Shown here in pieces: positions 39,329 through 46,935 of a DNA stretch of 55,389 bases; the stretch's first letter is position 1; the number at the start of each line of letters is the position of its first letter. The translations under genes were made by a program, and so were the position numbers. The stretch comes from CAYQQQ01 sp964420125. Its GTDB lineage: Bacteria > Actinomycetota > Acidimicrobiia > Acidimicrobiales > Microtrichaceae. The DNA is taken from positions 1 to 55,389 of the forward strand of contig CAYQQQ010000029.1 in NCBI GenBank assembly GCA_964420125.1. The letters run 5' to 3'. The notes under the pieces are model-generated. The model ran no database searches, was not told the DNA's origin, and was given only the letters and a program-made list of their open reading frames with translations.

Positions 39329-40769
39329 GCGCGTGCACGAGGTCGGCGACGTTGATCCCGGAGTCGACGGCCTGGTGCGTGCCGCAGCCGTGGCCTCCGG
39401 CGTCGCAGCCCACGTAGAACAGCCCCGGCAGCGGCGAACGTGCCGAGGGCTTGTGACGTCCGCACTGGCCGACCACCTGGGCCAGACCGATGCACTCGCC
39501 TCCCTGTCCCGGCAACACCGCATCGCGGCTGGCCCGAGAGACCTGCAGGGTGCCGTAGGGCACCGAGGACTCGACCGCGTCGTGGAAGCCCGGCCACACC
39601 CGTTCCATCGACTCGTGCACCCGCTCCAGCAGCGGTTCGAGGTAGGGCAGGTCGACGTCGGGGTCGCAGAAGGTCCCCACGAGCGCCATCTGCTGTCCGT
39701 CCGGCGCCAGGGTGGGGTCGTAGTTGGACGGCACCACGTTGAACAGCGCCACCTCCTCGGGCAGCCACCCGTCGCGCATGGCGGCGAAGCGCTCCGCGGT
39801 GAGGTAGTTGTCGTCGCTGAAGGTGAAGTAGGCACCGCGCTCGAAGAACGGTTCGCGCATCACGTAGCGGTGGCCCACGATCGCCCGGCTCGGCCGCAGC
39901 GTCCGCACGCTCGTCACGTACTCCGGGTCGAACGCGTCCTCGCCCGTCAGCGCCAGCACGGTGGGCTGGATGCCGGCGTTGGACACCACGATCGGCGCCG
40001 CCACCTGTCGGCCGTCGGAGAGCCGCACACCGCGGACGGCCCCGCGCTCGACGAGGATCCGCTCGACGCCGGCGCCGAGCTCCACGTCGCCTCCGCAGGC
40101 GCTCACGACCTCGCAGCAGACCTCGGCGACGCGCCCGTACCCCCCGGCGTGGTACCGCCCGGCACCACCCACGCCGAAGTCGCGCAGGGTGAGGATGGCC
40201 TCCGCGGCGTCCAGCTCGTCGATCGGCACCACGAAGATGATGTTCGACTGGATGCCGAACCAGCTGCGCATCGACTGCGGCAGCTCGAAGCGGTCGAGGT
40301 AGGCCGAGAAGGTCGTGCCCTCCAGCTCGGTGAGGGCTCGGTCGTCGAGCGAGCCCATGTCGGTCATCAACGACAGCAGGGCGGGCAGGTCGGCCTCGCC
40401 GAGGTCGAGCAGGCCGAGCACCGCCGTGGGGTCCGCACCGGCGGGGTTGGCAGCGCCCACCATGTGCCGGCGGTCGCGGCCGTCGTGGTAGATGAACTCC
40501 ATCACCGCGTCGGGGCACAGCAGGTCCACCCGGTCGGTGGCACCGAGCTCCTCCAGCAACGTCTCGAAGCGCGAACCGACGCTGGGACCGCTCACCACCG
40601 GCCACAGCTCGTAGGCGAAGTCACCGGAGCGGAGCGTCATCGCCTTGCCTCCGGCCACGGCGTTGCGCTCCACCAGCAGGACGCGGTGGTCGCGTCTGGC
40701 CAACAGGGCGGCACACGACGCGCCGCCCATGCCCGCCCCCACCACGATCACGTCGTAGGCGTCGTGCAT
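39303..40769 (-). CDS. FAD-dependent oxidoreductase of the phytoene desaturase / retinol saturase (CrtI-like) family
   Basis: 488 residues. The N-terminal FAD motif is YDVIVVGAGMGGASCAALLA followed by VLLVERNAVAGGKAMT; the C-terminal FAD contact is GLFYVGCDAGGHGCGTHQAV. The centre is a substrate domain with FELPQSMRSWFGIQSN. Family members saturate, desaturate or isomerise polyenes or other hydrophobic chains. ATG 40769 is backed by GAGGGGGG just upstream. It is divergent from a methyltransferase-radical SAM pair with 99 bases between, which suggests a joint pathway, possibly on an isoprenoid. The substrate is inferred only from the family. Confidence 0.85.
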   Translation of the reverse strand: MHDAYDVIVVGAGMGGASCAALLARRDHRVLLVERNAVAGGKAMTLRSGDFAYELWPVVSGPSVGSRFETLLEELGATDRVDLLCPDAVMEFIYHDGRDRRHMVGAANPAGADPTAVLGLLDLGEADLPALLSLMTDMGSLDDRALTELEGTTFSAYLDRFELPQSMRSWFGIQSNIIFVVPIDELDAAEAILTLRDFGVGGAGRYHAGGYGRVAEVCCEVVSACGGDVELGAGVERILVERGAVRGVRLSDGRQVAAPIVVSNAGIQPTVLALTGEDAFDPEYVTSVRTLRPSRAIVGHRYVMREPFFERGAYFTFSDDNYLTAERFAAMRDGWLPEEVALFNVVPSNYDPTLAPDGQQMALVGTFCDPDVDLPYLEPLLERVHESMERVWPGFHDAVESSVPYGTLQVSRASRDAVLPGQGGECIGLAQVVGQCGRHKPSARSPLPGLFYVGCDAGGHGCGTHQAVDSGINVADLVHALTTEPAMP

Positions 40770-40801
40770 GTCCCCCCTCGTGACTCGACCGCACATCACT
40801 T

Positions 40802-40821
40802 GATACGGTCGCCAGAGTATC
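40802..40821. promoter_or_regulatory. GATAC-N10-GTATC dyad in the divergent intergenic region
   Basis: Short inverted repeat in the middle of the 99-base space between the FAD oxidoreductase and the methyltransferase; could be a shared operator. Arms are only five bases, so chance is possible. Confidence 0.3.
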
Positions 40822-40868
40822 CAGGGTCTGGTCACGGGGGTGGCCGATCGTGACGTGGGGGGGACCAG

Positions 40869-41972
40869 ATGAACCTGATGGAGCTGGCCGGTCGGGCCGT
40901 CGAGGCGAACGTGGCGCTGGCGGACCGGGCGCTGCGCGTCCTACCCGAGCGCAACCCGCTGCGCCGCTTGGTCGGATCGCTGCGGTTCCTGCAGGCGGTC
41001 GAGGGCTACAAGGACGCGGCCGCCATCGGCGCCGCCATGGAGCTCGGCCTCCTCGATGCGCTGGCCGATGGCCCCAAGGGGCTCACGGAGGTGGCCAAGG
41101 CCATCGATGCGCCCGAGTGCAACACCCAGGTGCTGCTGGACTCGCTGTGCTCCCTCGGCCTGGTGCGCGCCGACGGTGGGGCGTTCGCGCTGGCCGGCAT
41201 CGGGCGTCAGCTGACCTCCGACGACCACTGGAACGTGCTGCGAGCCCACGCGGAGGTGATGCAGGGGTCGTGGGCGTCGTGGGGGGAGCTCGCCGAGGCC
41301 ACCCGCAGCGGTGAGGGCCACCCGCTCCTGCGCGTCTACAACGAGGCCAACCCCCTCACCGGCGCCTACGTGCGTTGGTCGACCGCTCTGCTGCGGGGAC
41401 CCTCGGAGGAGCTCGTCGGCCGACTCGACCTGAGCGGGGTGGAGCGCATGATCGCCGGCACGGTCGGGGTGAGCTTCGCCAGGGCGGTGCTCGAGGCGAA
41501 GCCCGACGTGGAGCTCACCGTGTCCTGCCTGCCCCAGCTGATCGCCGAGCTGCCCTCGGCGCTGGAGCACTGGGGCGTGCCCGAGCCGGCGGAGGTGATC
41601 GAGAACTCCGGCGACGCCGACGAGGATCGCTGGGGTGCGCACGAGACCTACGACCTCGTGTTCCTGGCCCGCAAGTTCGCCTACTGCGGGCCCGAGCACG
41701 CCGTGTCGTACCTGCGCAAGGCCGCCGAGGTGATCCCGCCCCACGGGATGCTGGTGGTGTGGGAGCCGTTGCGGGAGAACTGGTCGGTGATGCCCGGTCA
41801 GCCGGAGCGGCTGGCGCTCACCGACATGATGATGGGGGAGGGGCGCGCGCTCTACCGCAAGGCGGAGATCGCGGACCACGTGCGGGCGGCCGGCTTCGAG
41901 GTGGAGTGCCACGACGTGGCCAACGGGCTGTCCACGTTCTTCGTCGGGCGGCACCCGAGCCGGAAGGGCTGA
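40869..41972 (+). CDS. methyltransferase-like protein with degenerate SAM motif
   Basis: 367 residues with the same layout as the 37.4-kb methyltransferase: winged-helix part (AAIGAAMELGLLDALADGPK, VLLDSLCSLGLVRADGG) then a Rossmann-like core. The expected motif I, D/E-x-G-x-G-x-G, reads RMIAGTVGVSFARAVL, so the acidic residue and glycine spacing are altered, although DLVFLARKFAYCG (motif IV region) and MLVVWEPLREN (strand 5) are recognisable. It may bind SAM poorly or have another role. SD GGGGGG precedes ATG. Its stop is three bases before the radical SAM start. Confidence 0.75.
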   Translation: MNLMELAGRAVEANVALADRALRVLPERNPLRRLVGSLRFLQAVEGYKDAAAIGAAMELGLLDALADGPKGLTEVAKAIDAPECNTQVLLDSLCSLGLVRADGGAFALAGIGRQLTSDDHWNVLRAHAEVMQGSWASWGELAEATRSGEGHPLLRVYNEANPLTGAYVRWSTALLRGPSEELVGRLDLSGVERMIAGTVGVSFARAVLEAKPDVELTVSCLPQLIAELPSALEHWGVPEPAEVIENSGDADEDRWGAHETYDLVFLARKFAYCGPEHAVSYLRKAAEVIPPHGMLVVWEPLRENWSVMPGQPERLALTDMMMGEGRALYRKAEIADHVRAAGFEVECHDVANGLSTFFVGRHPSRKG

Positions 41973-41975
41973 GCG

Positions 41976-42866
41976 GTGCAGGTGGCGGAGCGGGTCCGCT
42001 ACGACCACGGGCGGGGCCCGGGTGACCCGTATCCGGCGGCGATCGTCAACGTCACGAACCGCTGCAACCTGTCCTGCGCCCACTGCTTCATCTATCGCGA
42101 CGACAACCCCAACGAGTCGCTCGGCCCCCGTGGCGAGCCCGGCGACGACGAGGTGCTGGAGCTGCTGGAGACCCTCCGGGACCGCCACGGCATCCGCCGG
42201 ATGCTGTGGATGGGTGGCGAGCCGCTGCTGCGCCCCGAGCTGATCCGTCGGGGGGTGGAGCTGTTCGAGGAGAACACGATCACGACCAACGGCACCCGCC
42301 CCCTGCTCGATCTGGGAGAGTCCGCCCTCTACGTCGTGTCGCTGGACGGGCCCCCGCCGCTCAACGACGTCGTTCGCGGTGACGGCACCTTCGAACGGGT
42401 GATGGCCGGGCTCGCCGGCCTTCCCGAGGACTTCTCCTCCCCGGTGCAGGTCCAGTGCACCGTCACCCCGGTGAACCAGGGCCACCTCCGCGAGCTGGTC
42501 GACCTGCTCCGGGGCACGCGGGCCGAGTGGATGACCTTCAGCTTCGCCGTGCCGTCGCTCGACGAGGCCCCGGAGCTGTGCTGGCCGACCCTCGAGGACC
42601 GCATGGCGGCGGTGGAGGAGGTGCAGGAGCTGAAGGCGGAGCACCCGGAGTTCGTCCGCAACCGGCACAGGGCGCTCGAGCTCATGTCACCCGAGCACGC
42701 TCCGGCGGTCACCGCCGGCTGCCTGCCACGCCAGCACATCCTCCCCCTGTGGTTGGACGGCGATCGCTTCACCACCCCGTACTGCTGCTACGGCGACGAC
42801 GTCGACTGCTCCCGATGCGGTGCCTGGGTGGTGTTCGAGCTGGCAGCGCTGTTCCACCCCGCCTGA
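41976..42866 (+). CDS. radical SAM protein with Cys-rich C-terminus
   Basis: 296 residues. The [4Fe-4S] site CxxxCxxC is CNLSCAHC at residues 30-37, in VNVTNRCNLSCAHCFIY; MLWMGGEPLLRPEL is the SAM-contact GGE motif; ITTNGTRPL and VSLDGPPPLNDV follow as in SPASM-type enzymes. The end holds CLPRQ and then TPYCCYGDDVDCSRCGAW, four clustered Cys that could bind an auxiliary cluster. Relatives modify peptides or build cofactors and lipids. Co-transcribed with the methyltransferase-like gene; no precursor peptide is evident nearby. GTG start. Confidence 0.85.
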   Translation: MQVAERVRYDHGRGPGDPYPAAIVNVTNRCNLSCAHCFIYRDDNPNESLGPRGEPGDDEVLELLETLRDRHGIRRMLWMGGEPLLRPELIRRGVELFEENTITTNGTRPLLDLGESALYVVSLDGPPPLNDVVRGDGTFERVMAGLAGLPEDFSSPVQVQCTVTPVNQGHLRELVDLLRGTRAEWMTFSFAVPSLDEAPELCWPTLEDRMAAVEEVQELKAEHPEFVRNRHRALELMSPEHAPAVTAGCLPRQHILPLWLDGDRFTTPYCCYGDDVDCSRCGAWVVFELAALFHPA

Positions 42867-42890
42867 GCGGACGCCGCGGACCTCCAGGGT

Positions 42891-42918
42891 GACGCCACCG
42901 GACCACCTCGGTGGCGTC
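42891..42918 (+). terminator. hairpin after the radical SAM gene
   Basis: GACGCCACCG, loop GACCACCT, CGGTGGCGTC: ten perfect pairs, 24 bases after the stop. Confidence 0.6.
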
Positions 42919-43067
42919 GGGTCCACCCCATCTGCCCCGGTCGGACCGCCACGGGGGGCTCCTGGGCATCCCAACCCTCGATTCCCTCGCGAGGGTAGTC
43001 GGGGATGGACGCGCCTCCGAGCTGGACGAGTCAGGCCGTCCCACCGTCCTCCGACGTGGTGTCGCCC

Positions 43068-43073
43068 TACACT
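43068..43073 (+). promoter_or_regulatory. -10 element (TACACT) for disA
   Basis: TANNNT hexamer with six bases to ATG 43080; decides this start over an in-frame ATG 75 bases upstream. Confidence 0.5.
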
Positions 43074-43079
43074 GACCGG

Positions 43080-44153
43080 ATGGCGGACCGCCGCAACAAG
43101 GAGCTGATGAGCGCGCTGGCCATGGTCGCGCCCGGCCAGCCCTTGCGCGAGGGCCTCGATCGCATCCTGAAGGCAGGCATGGGTGCCCTCATCGTGATCG
43201 GCGACGGCCCGGAGGTGCTCAACATCTCCTCCGGCGGCTTCCTGGTGAACGCTGCCTTCTCCCCGCAGCGCCTGTCCGAGCTGGCGAAGACCGACGGTGC
43301 CATCGTGCTCACCCCGGACTGCAGCTACATCGCCCGGGCCAACGTCCACCTCGTGCCCAACCCGAACGTGCCCACCGAGGAGACGGGCACCCGACATCGC
43401 ACGGCGGAGCGGGTGGCCCGCAGCATCGGCGTGCCGGTGCTGTCGGTCTCCGAGGACATGGCGGTGGTGACCGTCTACACCAAGAACGCCCGCTACCAGC
43501 TGGAACCCATCCCCAGCATCCTCAGCCGCTGCAACCAGGCCTTGCAGACCCTCGAGCGCTACAAGCAGCGCCTCGACGAGGAGTCGACCAGCCTCACGGC
43601 CCTGGAGGTCGAGGACCTGGTGACCCTGCGCGACGTGGTCAGCCTGCTGCAGCGTGCCGAGCTGGTGGCCCGCATCTCCGAGGAGATCGAGCAGTACCTC
43701 GTGGAGCTCGGCACCGACGGTCGTCTCGTACGGCTCCAGCTGCGGGAGCTGATGGCCGGCGTGGAGGACGAGCGGCGCCTGGTGGTCCTCGACTACTTCC
43801 AGTCCGACGTCACCTGGGACCTGGAGCAGGCCATCGAGACCCTCTCGGAGATCGAGATCGACGAGCTCCTCGACCCGGAGGAGGTGGCGCACGCGCTGCA
43901 CCTCGCCGGTCAGACCGACGACCTCGACTCCTCCATCCAGCCCCGTGGCCACCGGATGCTGGCGCGGATCCCCCGGCTCCCACCCGAGTACGCCGAGAAG
44001 CTGGTGGAGCACTGCGGCACCCTCGAGAAGCTCTCGCGCTCGTCGGTGCAGGAGCTGGCGGAGATCCCCGGCATCAGCGAGCACCTGGCGCGTACGGTGA
44101 AGGACGCGTTGGCGCGCATCGCCGAGTCGTCGATCCTCGACCGCTACAGCTGA
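43080..44153 (+). CDS. disA: DNA integrity scanning diadenylate cyclase DisA
   Basis: Makes cyclic di-AMP from two ATP and slows when bound to branched DNA. 357 residues: DAC domain with GALIVIGDG, LAKTDGAIVLTPD (the DGA motif) and GTRHRTAERVARSIG (the RHR motif), a helical linker, and a C-terminal helix-hairpin-helix (LARIPRLPPEYAEKLVEHCG, QELAEIPGISEHLARTVKDA). The usual neighbour radA is not present. Followed 16 bases later by the hydrolase gene. Confidence 0.96.
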   Translation: MADRRNKELMSALAMVAPGQPLREGLDRILKAGMGALIVIGDGPEVLNISSGGFLVNAAFSPQRLSELAKTDGAIVLTPDCSYIARANVHLVPNPNVPTEETGTRHRTAERVARSIGVPVLSVSEDMAVVTVYTKNARYQLEPIPSILSRCNQALQTLERYKQRLDEESTSLTALEVEDLVTLRDVVSLLQRAELVARISEEIEQYLVELGTDGRLVRLQLRELMAGVEDERRLVVLDYFQSDVTWDLEQAIETLSEIEIDELLDPEEVAHALHLAGQTDDLDSSIQPRGHRMLARIPRLPPEYAEKLVEHCGTLEKLSRSSVQELAEIPGISEHLARTVKDALARIAESSILDRYS

Positions 44154-44169
44154 TCCTCAGGAGGGCCCG

Positions 44170-44844
44170 TTGCACACCCGACTGCCCAGTGGGACCGACG
44201 CGTTCCTCGTGCACTCCGAAGGTGCCGACCGTGGCCTGGTGGTGGTCCCCGACATCTGGGGGCTGCGCCCGCTCTTCGAGCAGATGTGCCACGACCTGGC
44301 TGCCCGCACCGGTTGGTCGATCGTGAGCATCGAGCCCTTCCCCGGCCAGGTGCTGCCCGGTGCGGACTCGCCGGACGGCTTCGAGCGCAGGGCCGCTGCC
44401 CTGCGCGACCTCGACGACACGTCGATCCTCGCAGACCTCACCGCCGCGGCGGAGCTCACCGGCTGCCGCGATGTGGGGCTCATCGGGTTCTGCATGGGCG
44501 GGATGTACGCCTTGAAGGCGTCCGCAGTCGGCCGCTTCGACCGCGTGGCGTCGTTCTACGGCATGGCCCGTGTCCCTCCGGAGTTCGACGGGCCGGGCCA
44601 GGGCCAGCCCCTCGACGCCCTCTCCGAGCGGGGTGACTGCGCGGTGATGGCGGTGATGGGGACCGAGGATCCGTTCCTGCCGGCCGACGACGTCGCCGCT
44701 CTCGAGACGGCCGGCGTCGAGACGCACGTCTACGAGGGCGCCGAGCACGGGTTCGTGCACGACCCGGGCCGGCCCAGCCATCGACCCGACGATGCCGCAG
44801 ATGCCTGGGACCTGGCCCTGCGGTTCCTCGACGGGTTGTCCTGA
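44170..44844 (+). CDS. dienelactone hydrolase family protein
   Basis: 224-residue alpha/beta hydrolase with the Cys nucleophile typical of dienelactone hydrolases: GLIGFCMGGMYAL, plus the acid in VMGTEDPFLP and the His in GAEHGFVHDPGRP. VVVPDIWGLRPLFEQM is the family's N-terminal landmark. Natural substrate unknown (chloroaromatic dienelactones in the best-studied cases). Start is TTG 44170, preceded by GGAGGG. Probably co-transcribed with disA. Confidence 0.82.
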   Translation: MHTRLPSGTDAFLVHSEGADRGLVVVPDIWGLRPLFEQMCHDLAARTGWSIVSIEPFPGQVLPGADSPDGFERRAAALRDLDDTSILADLTAAAELTGCRDVGLIGFCMGGMYALKASAVGRFDRVASFYGMARVPPEFDGPGQGQPLDALSERGDCAVMAVMGTEDPFLPADDVAALETAGVETHVYEGAEHGFVHDPGRPSHRPDDAADAWDLALRFLDGLS

Positions 44845-44871
44845 GGAGCTGTGCCGACTGTCGGCGGCTCC
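44845..44871. terminator. two-part hairpin between convergent genes
   Basis: GGAGC/GCTCC outer arms and GCCGA/TCGGC inner arms between the hydrolase (plus) and the CRP gene (minus); symmetric, so it could act in both directions. Confidence 0.45.
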
Positions 44872-44899
44872 GGTGTGCGCGCCCTGAGCCCCGACGGCC

Positions 44900-45601
44900 T
44901 CAGGTCGAACGGATCTCCATCTCCCGGCGCTTGACGATCCGGTAGTGCCGGTCCTGCTGCTCGATCCAGCCCAGCTTGAGGAAGCTGGCGATCGCCTTGT
45001 TGACCCGCTCGCGGGAGGCGCCGACGAGACCGGCGAGCTCCTCCTGGGTGATGGGGATCTCGAACTCGTCGGCATCACCCGCCAGCTCCAGCAGGTGCTT
45101 CGCCGTTCGGCCGGTGACGTCGAGGAAGAACGAGTCGGCCAACGCTTCGTCGGTGGCGCGGATCCGCTTCGACAGCAGGCGCACCACGGACCACAGCAGC
45201 TCGGGCTTGTCCTCCCAGATGGCCTGGAGGAGCTCGTAGGTGAGTCGTAGGACCCGGGACTCCTCCAACGCCCGAGCCTCGGCGGAGCGCCCCAGCCCGT
45301 CGAACAGCCCCATCTCACCGAAGAGGTCGCCTCGCAGCATCATCGCCACCATGGACTCGCGGCCGTCGATCGAGCGGTTGGAGATGGCGACCCTTCCGTC
45401 CACCATCACGAAGCAGGCGTCGGCCTCCGCACCCTCCTCGAACACGACGTCACCCCGAACGAGCTCGATGGTCTCGGCCGCGTCCAGGAGGCGTTGGTGG
45501 TCATCGTCGTCGAACTGGTCGAACAGCTCGACTGCTCGCAGCAGTCCGGAGGCATCTGCGGTGCTGTCGCCCCGCGAACCGGAGTATGTGTCGGAGTTCA
45601 T
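44900..45601 (-). CDS. crp: CRP/FNR-family transcription regulator
   Basis: 233 residues. The cyclic-nucleotide domain has GEMGLFDGLGRSAEARAL, in which Glu, Arg and Ser fall at the cAMP-contacting positions of E. coli CRP (Glu72, Arg82, Ser83), so it likely binds cAMP. The C-terminal helix-turn-helix ITQEELAGLVGASRERVNKAI is canonical. It resembles actinobacterial Crp (Rv3676 type). ATG 45601 has GAGGG close upstream and a TAGAGT hexamer ten bases away; a GTG 12 bases further out is less likely. Confidence 0.9.
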   Translation of the reverse strand: MNSDTYSGSRGDSTADASGLLRAVELFDQFDDDDHQRLLDAAETIELVRGDVVFEEGAEADACFVMVDGRVAISNRSIDGRESMVAMMLRGDLFGEMGLFDGLGRSAEARALEESRVLRLTYELLQAIWEDKPELLWSVVRLLSKRIRATDEALADSFFLDVTGRTAKHLLELAGDADEFEIPITQEELAGLVGASRERVNKAIASFLKLGWIEQQDRHYRIVKRREMEIRST

Positions 45602-45611
45602 AGGCGCCCTC

Positions 45612-45617
45612 ACTCTA
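45612..45617 (-). promoter_or_regulatory. -10 element (TAGAGT) for crp
   Basis: TANNNT on the minus strand with ten bases to ATG 45601. Confidence 0.4.
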
Positions 45618-45708
45618 ATCCCTCGGTGTGGAACCCCTCTTGTTGGGTGCTGACCCGGCGCTCAGGTGCTCTCCGCACCGACATCCCGCTCCTCGGTCGT
45701 TCCACGGC

Positions 45709-45714
45709 TACGGT
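45709..45714 (+). promoter_or_regulatory. -10 element (TACGGT) for ispD
   Basis: TANNNT hexamer with seven bases to ATG 45722. Confidence 0.5.
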
Positions 45715-45721
45715 GCAGCCG

Positions 45722-46429
45722 ATGAGCTCGGTCTGGTGCATCGTGGTCGCCGGTGGGTCCGGACGGCGCTTCGGTGGGCTGAAGCAGCTCGAGTCGATCG
45801 GCGGCCGGAGGGTCCTCGACCACGCGGTCAGCACGGCGCGGGCCGCCTGCGACGGCGTGGTGGCCGTGCTGCCGGTGGAGCTCGTGGGCACCTCGGCGGG
45901 AGAGGTTCCGGGTGCCGACGCCGTGGTCGCCGGGGGTGCCACCCGGGTCGCCTCCGCTCACGCCGGTCTGGATGCGGTCCCGTCGACCGCCGACGTGGTG
46001 CTCGTGCACGACGCCGCTCGTCCGCTCGCCACCCGCCAGCTGTTCAACCGGGTGATCGACGCGGTGCGGGCCGGGGCGGAGGCGGTGGTTCCCGCGGTGC
46101 CGATTCCGGACACCGTGCGAACCACGGGCGGTGAGCTGGTGGATCGTTCGGCCCTGCGGGCCTCGCAGACCCCGCAGGGCTTCATCGCCGGCGTGCTGCG
46201 CCGGGCGCATGATGCTGCGGCAGCCGCCGGGTCGGATGCCACCGACGACGCAGCGCTGGCGGCAGCCCAGGGCACGCCGGTGACCCTGATCGAAGGCGAA
46301 CCGGGGAACCGCAAGATCACCGAGCCGTTCGACCTGCTCCTCGCCGAGGCCGTCCTCGCTACCGCCCCTCCCGGCGAAGGGCCCGGGCACGGCTCGGCTG
46401 CTGCTGCAGAGGGAGGCGGGCGATCGTGA
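45722..46429 (+). CDS. ispD: 2-C-methyl-D-erythritol 4-phosphate cytidylyltransferase
   Basis: Third step of the MEP isoprenoid pathway: MEP plus CTP to CDP-ME. 235 residues: CIVVAGGSGRRFGGLKQL (nucleotide loop), VVAGGATRVASAHAGL, VVLVHDAARPLATRQL, PIPDTVRTT, QTPQGFIAGVL, SDATDDAAL and EPGNRKITEPFDL. The carD gene that precedes ispD in many actinobacteria is absent. GTGA overlap with ispF. Confidence 0.95.
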   Translation: MSSVWCIVVAGGSGRRFGGLKQLESIGGRRVLDHAVSTARAACDGVVAVLPVELVGTSAGEVPGADAVVAGGATRVASAHAGLDAVPSTADVVLVHDAARPLATRQLFNRVIDAVRAGAEAVVPAVPIPDTVRTTGGELVDRSALRASQTPQGFIAGVLRRAHDAAAAAGSDATDDAALAAAQGTPVTLIEGEPGNRKITEPFDLLLAEAVLATAPPGEGPGHGSAAAAEGGGRS

Positions 46430-46935
46430 GGCTCAGGGTGGGGAACGGCTTCGACGTCCACCGCTTCTCCGAGGATCCGGCGAGGGCGCTGGTCCTCGGA
46501 GGGGTCCGCTTCGACGACGAGCGCGGCCTGCACGGCCACTCCGATGCCGACGTGGTCGCCCACGCCGTCGCCGAGTCGCTGCTCGGGGCGGCCGGTCTGG
46601 GCGACCTCGGCGCCCACTTCCCCGATCACGACGAGCGGTGGCGGGGGGCTGACAGCCTCGTGCTCCTGCACGAGGTGACGGTCATGGTGAGGGCGGACGG
46701 TTGGGACGTCGCCAACGTCGACTGCTCGGTGGTCGCCGAGCGACCCAAGCTCGCTCCCCGACGCAGCGAGATGGAGTCGGCGCTGAGCGCGACCGTGGGC
46801 GCGCCGGTCGCCGTCAAGGGGCGGCGCGCGGAGGGCATCGGAGGTCTCGGTCGAGGCGAGGGCATCGCCTGCTTCGCGTCCGCCCTCCTGGTGGGGCGCG
46901 ACGACAGCGCCGGCGATGGCGTGGCGGGAGGATGA
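46426..46935 (+). CDS. ispF: 2-C-methyl-D-erythritol 2,4-cyclodiphosphate synthase
   Basis: Cyclises CDP-ME 2-phosphate to MEcPP. 169 residues: VGNGFDVHRF (zinc ligands Asp and His), GLHGHSDADVVAHAV (third ligand His), GDLGAHFPDHDERW, NVDCSVVAERPKL, and the C-terminal EGIGGLGRGEGIACFA loop (usually LGFTGRGEGIAA). Coupled to ispD by GTGA and to rlmB by ATGA. ispE is elsewhere. Confidence 0.95.
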   Translation: MRLRVGNGFDVHRFSEDPARALVLGGVRFDDERGLHGHSDADVVAHAVAESLLGAAGLGDLGAHFPDHDERWRGADSLVLLHEVTVMVRADGWDVANVDCSVVAERPKLAPRRSEMESALSATVGAPVAVKGRRAEGIGGLGRGEGIACFASALLVGRDDSAGDGVAGG

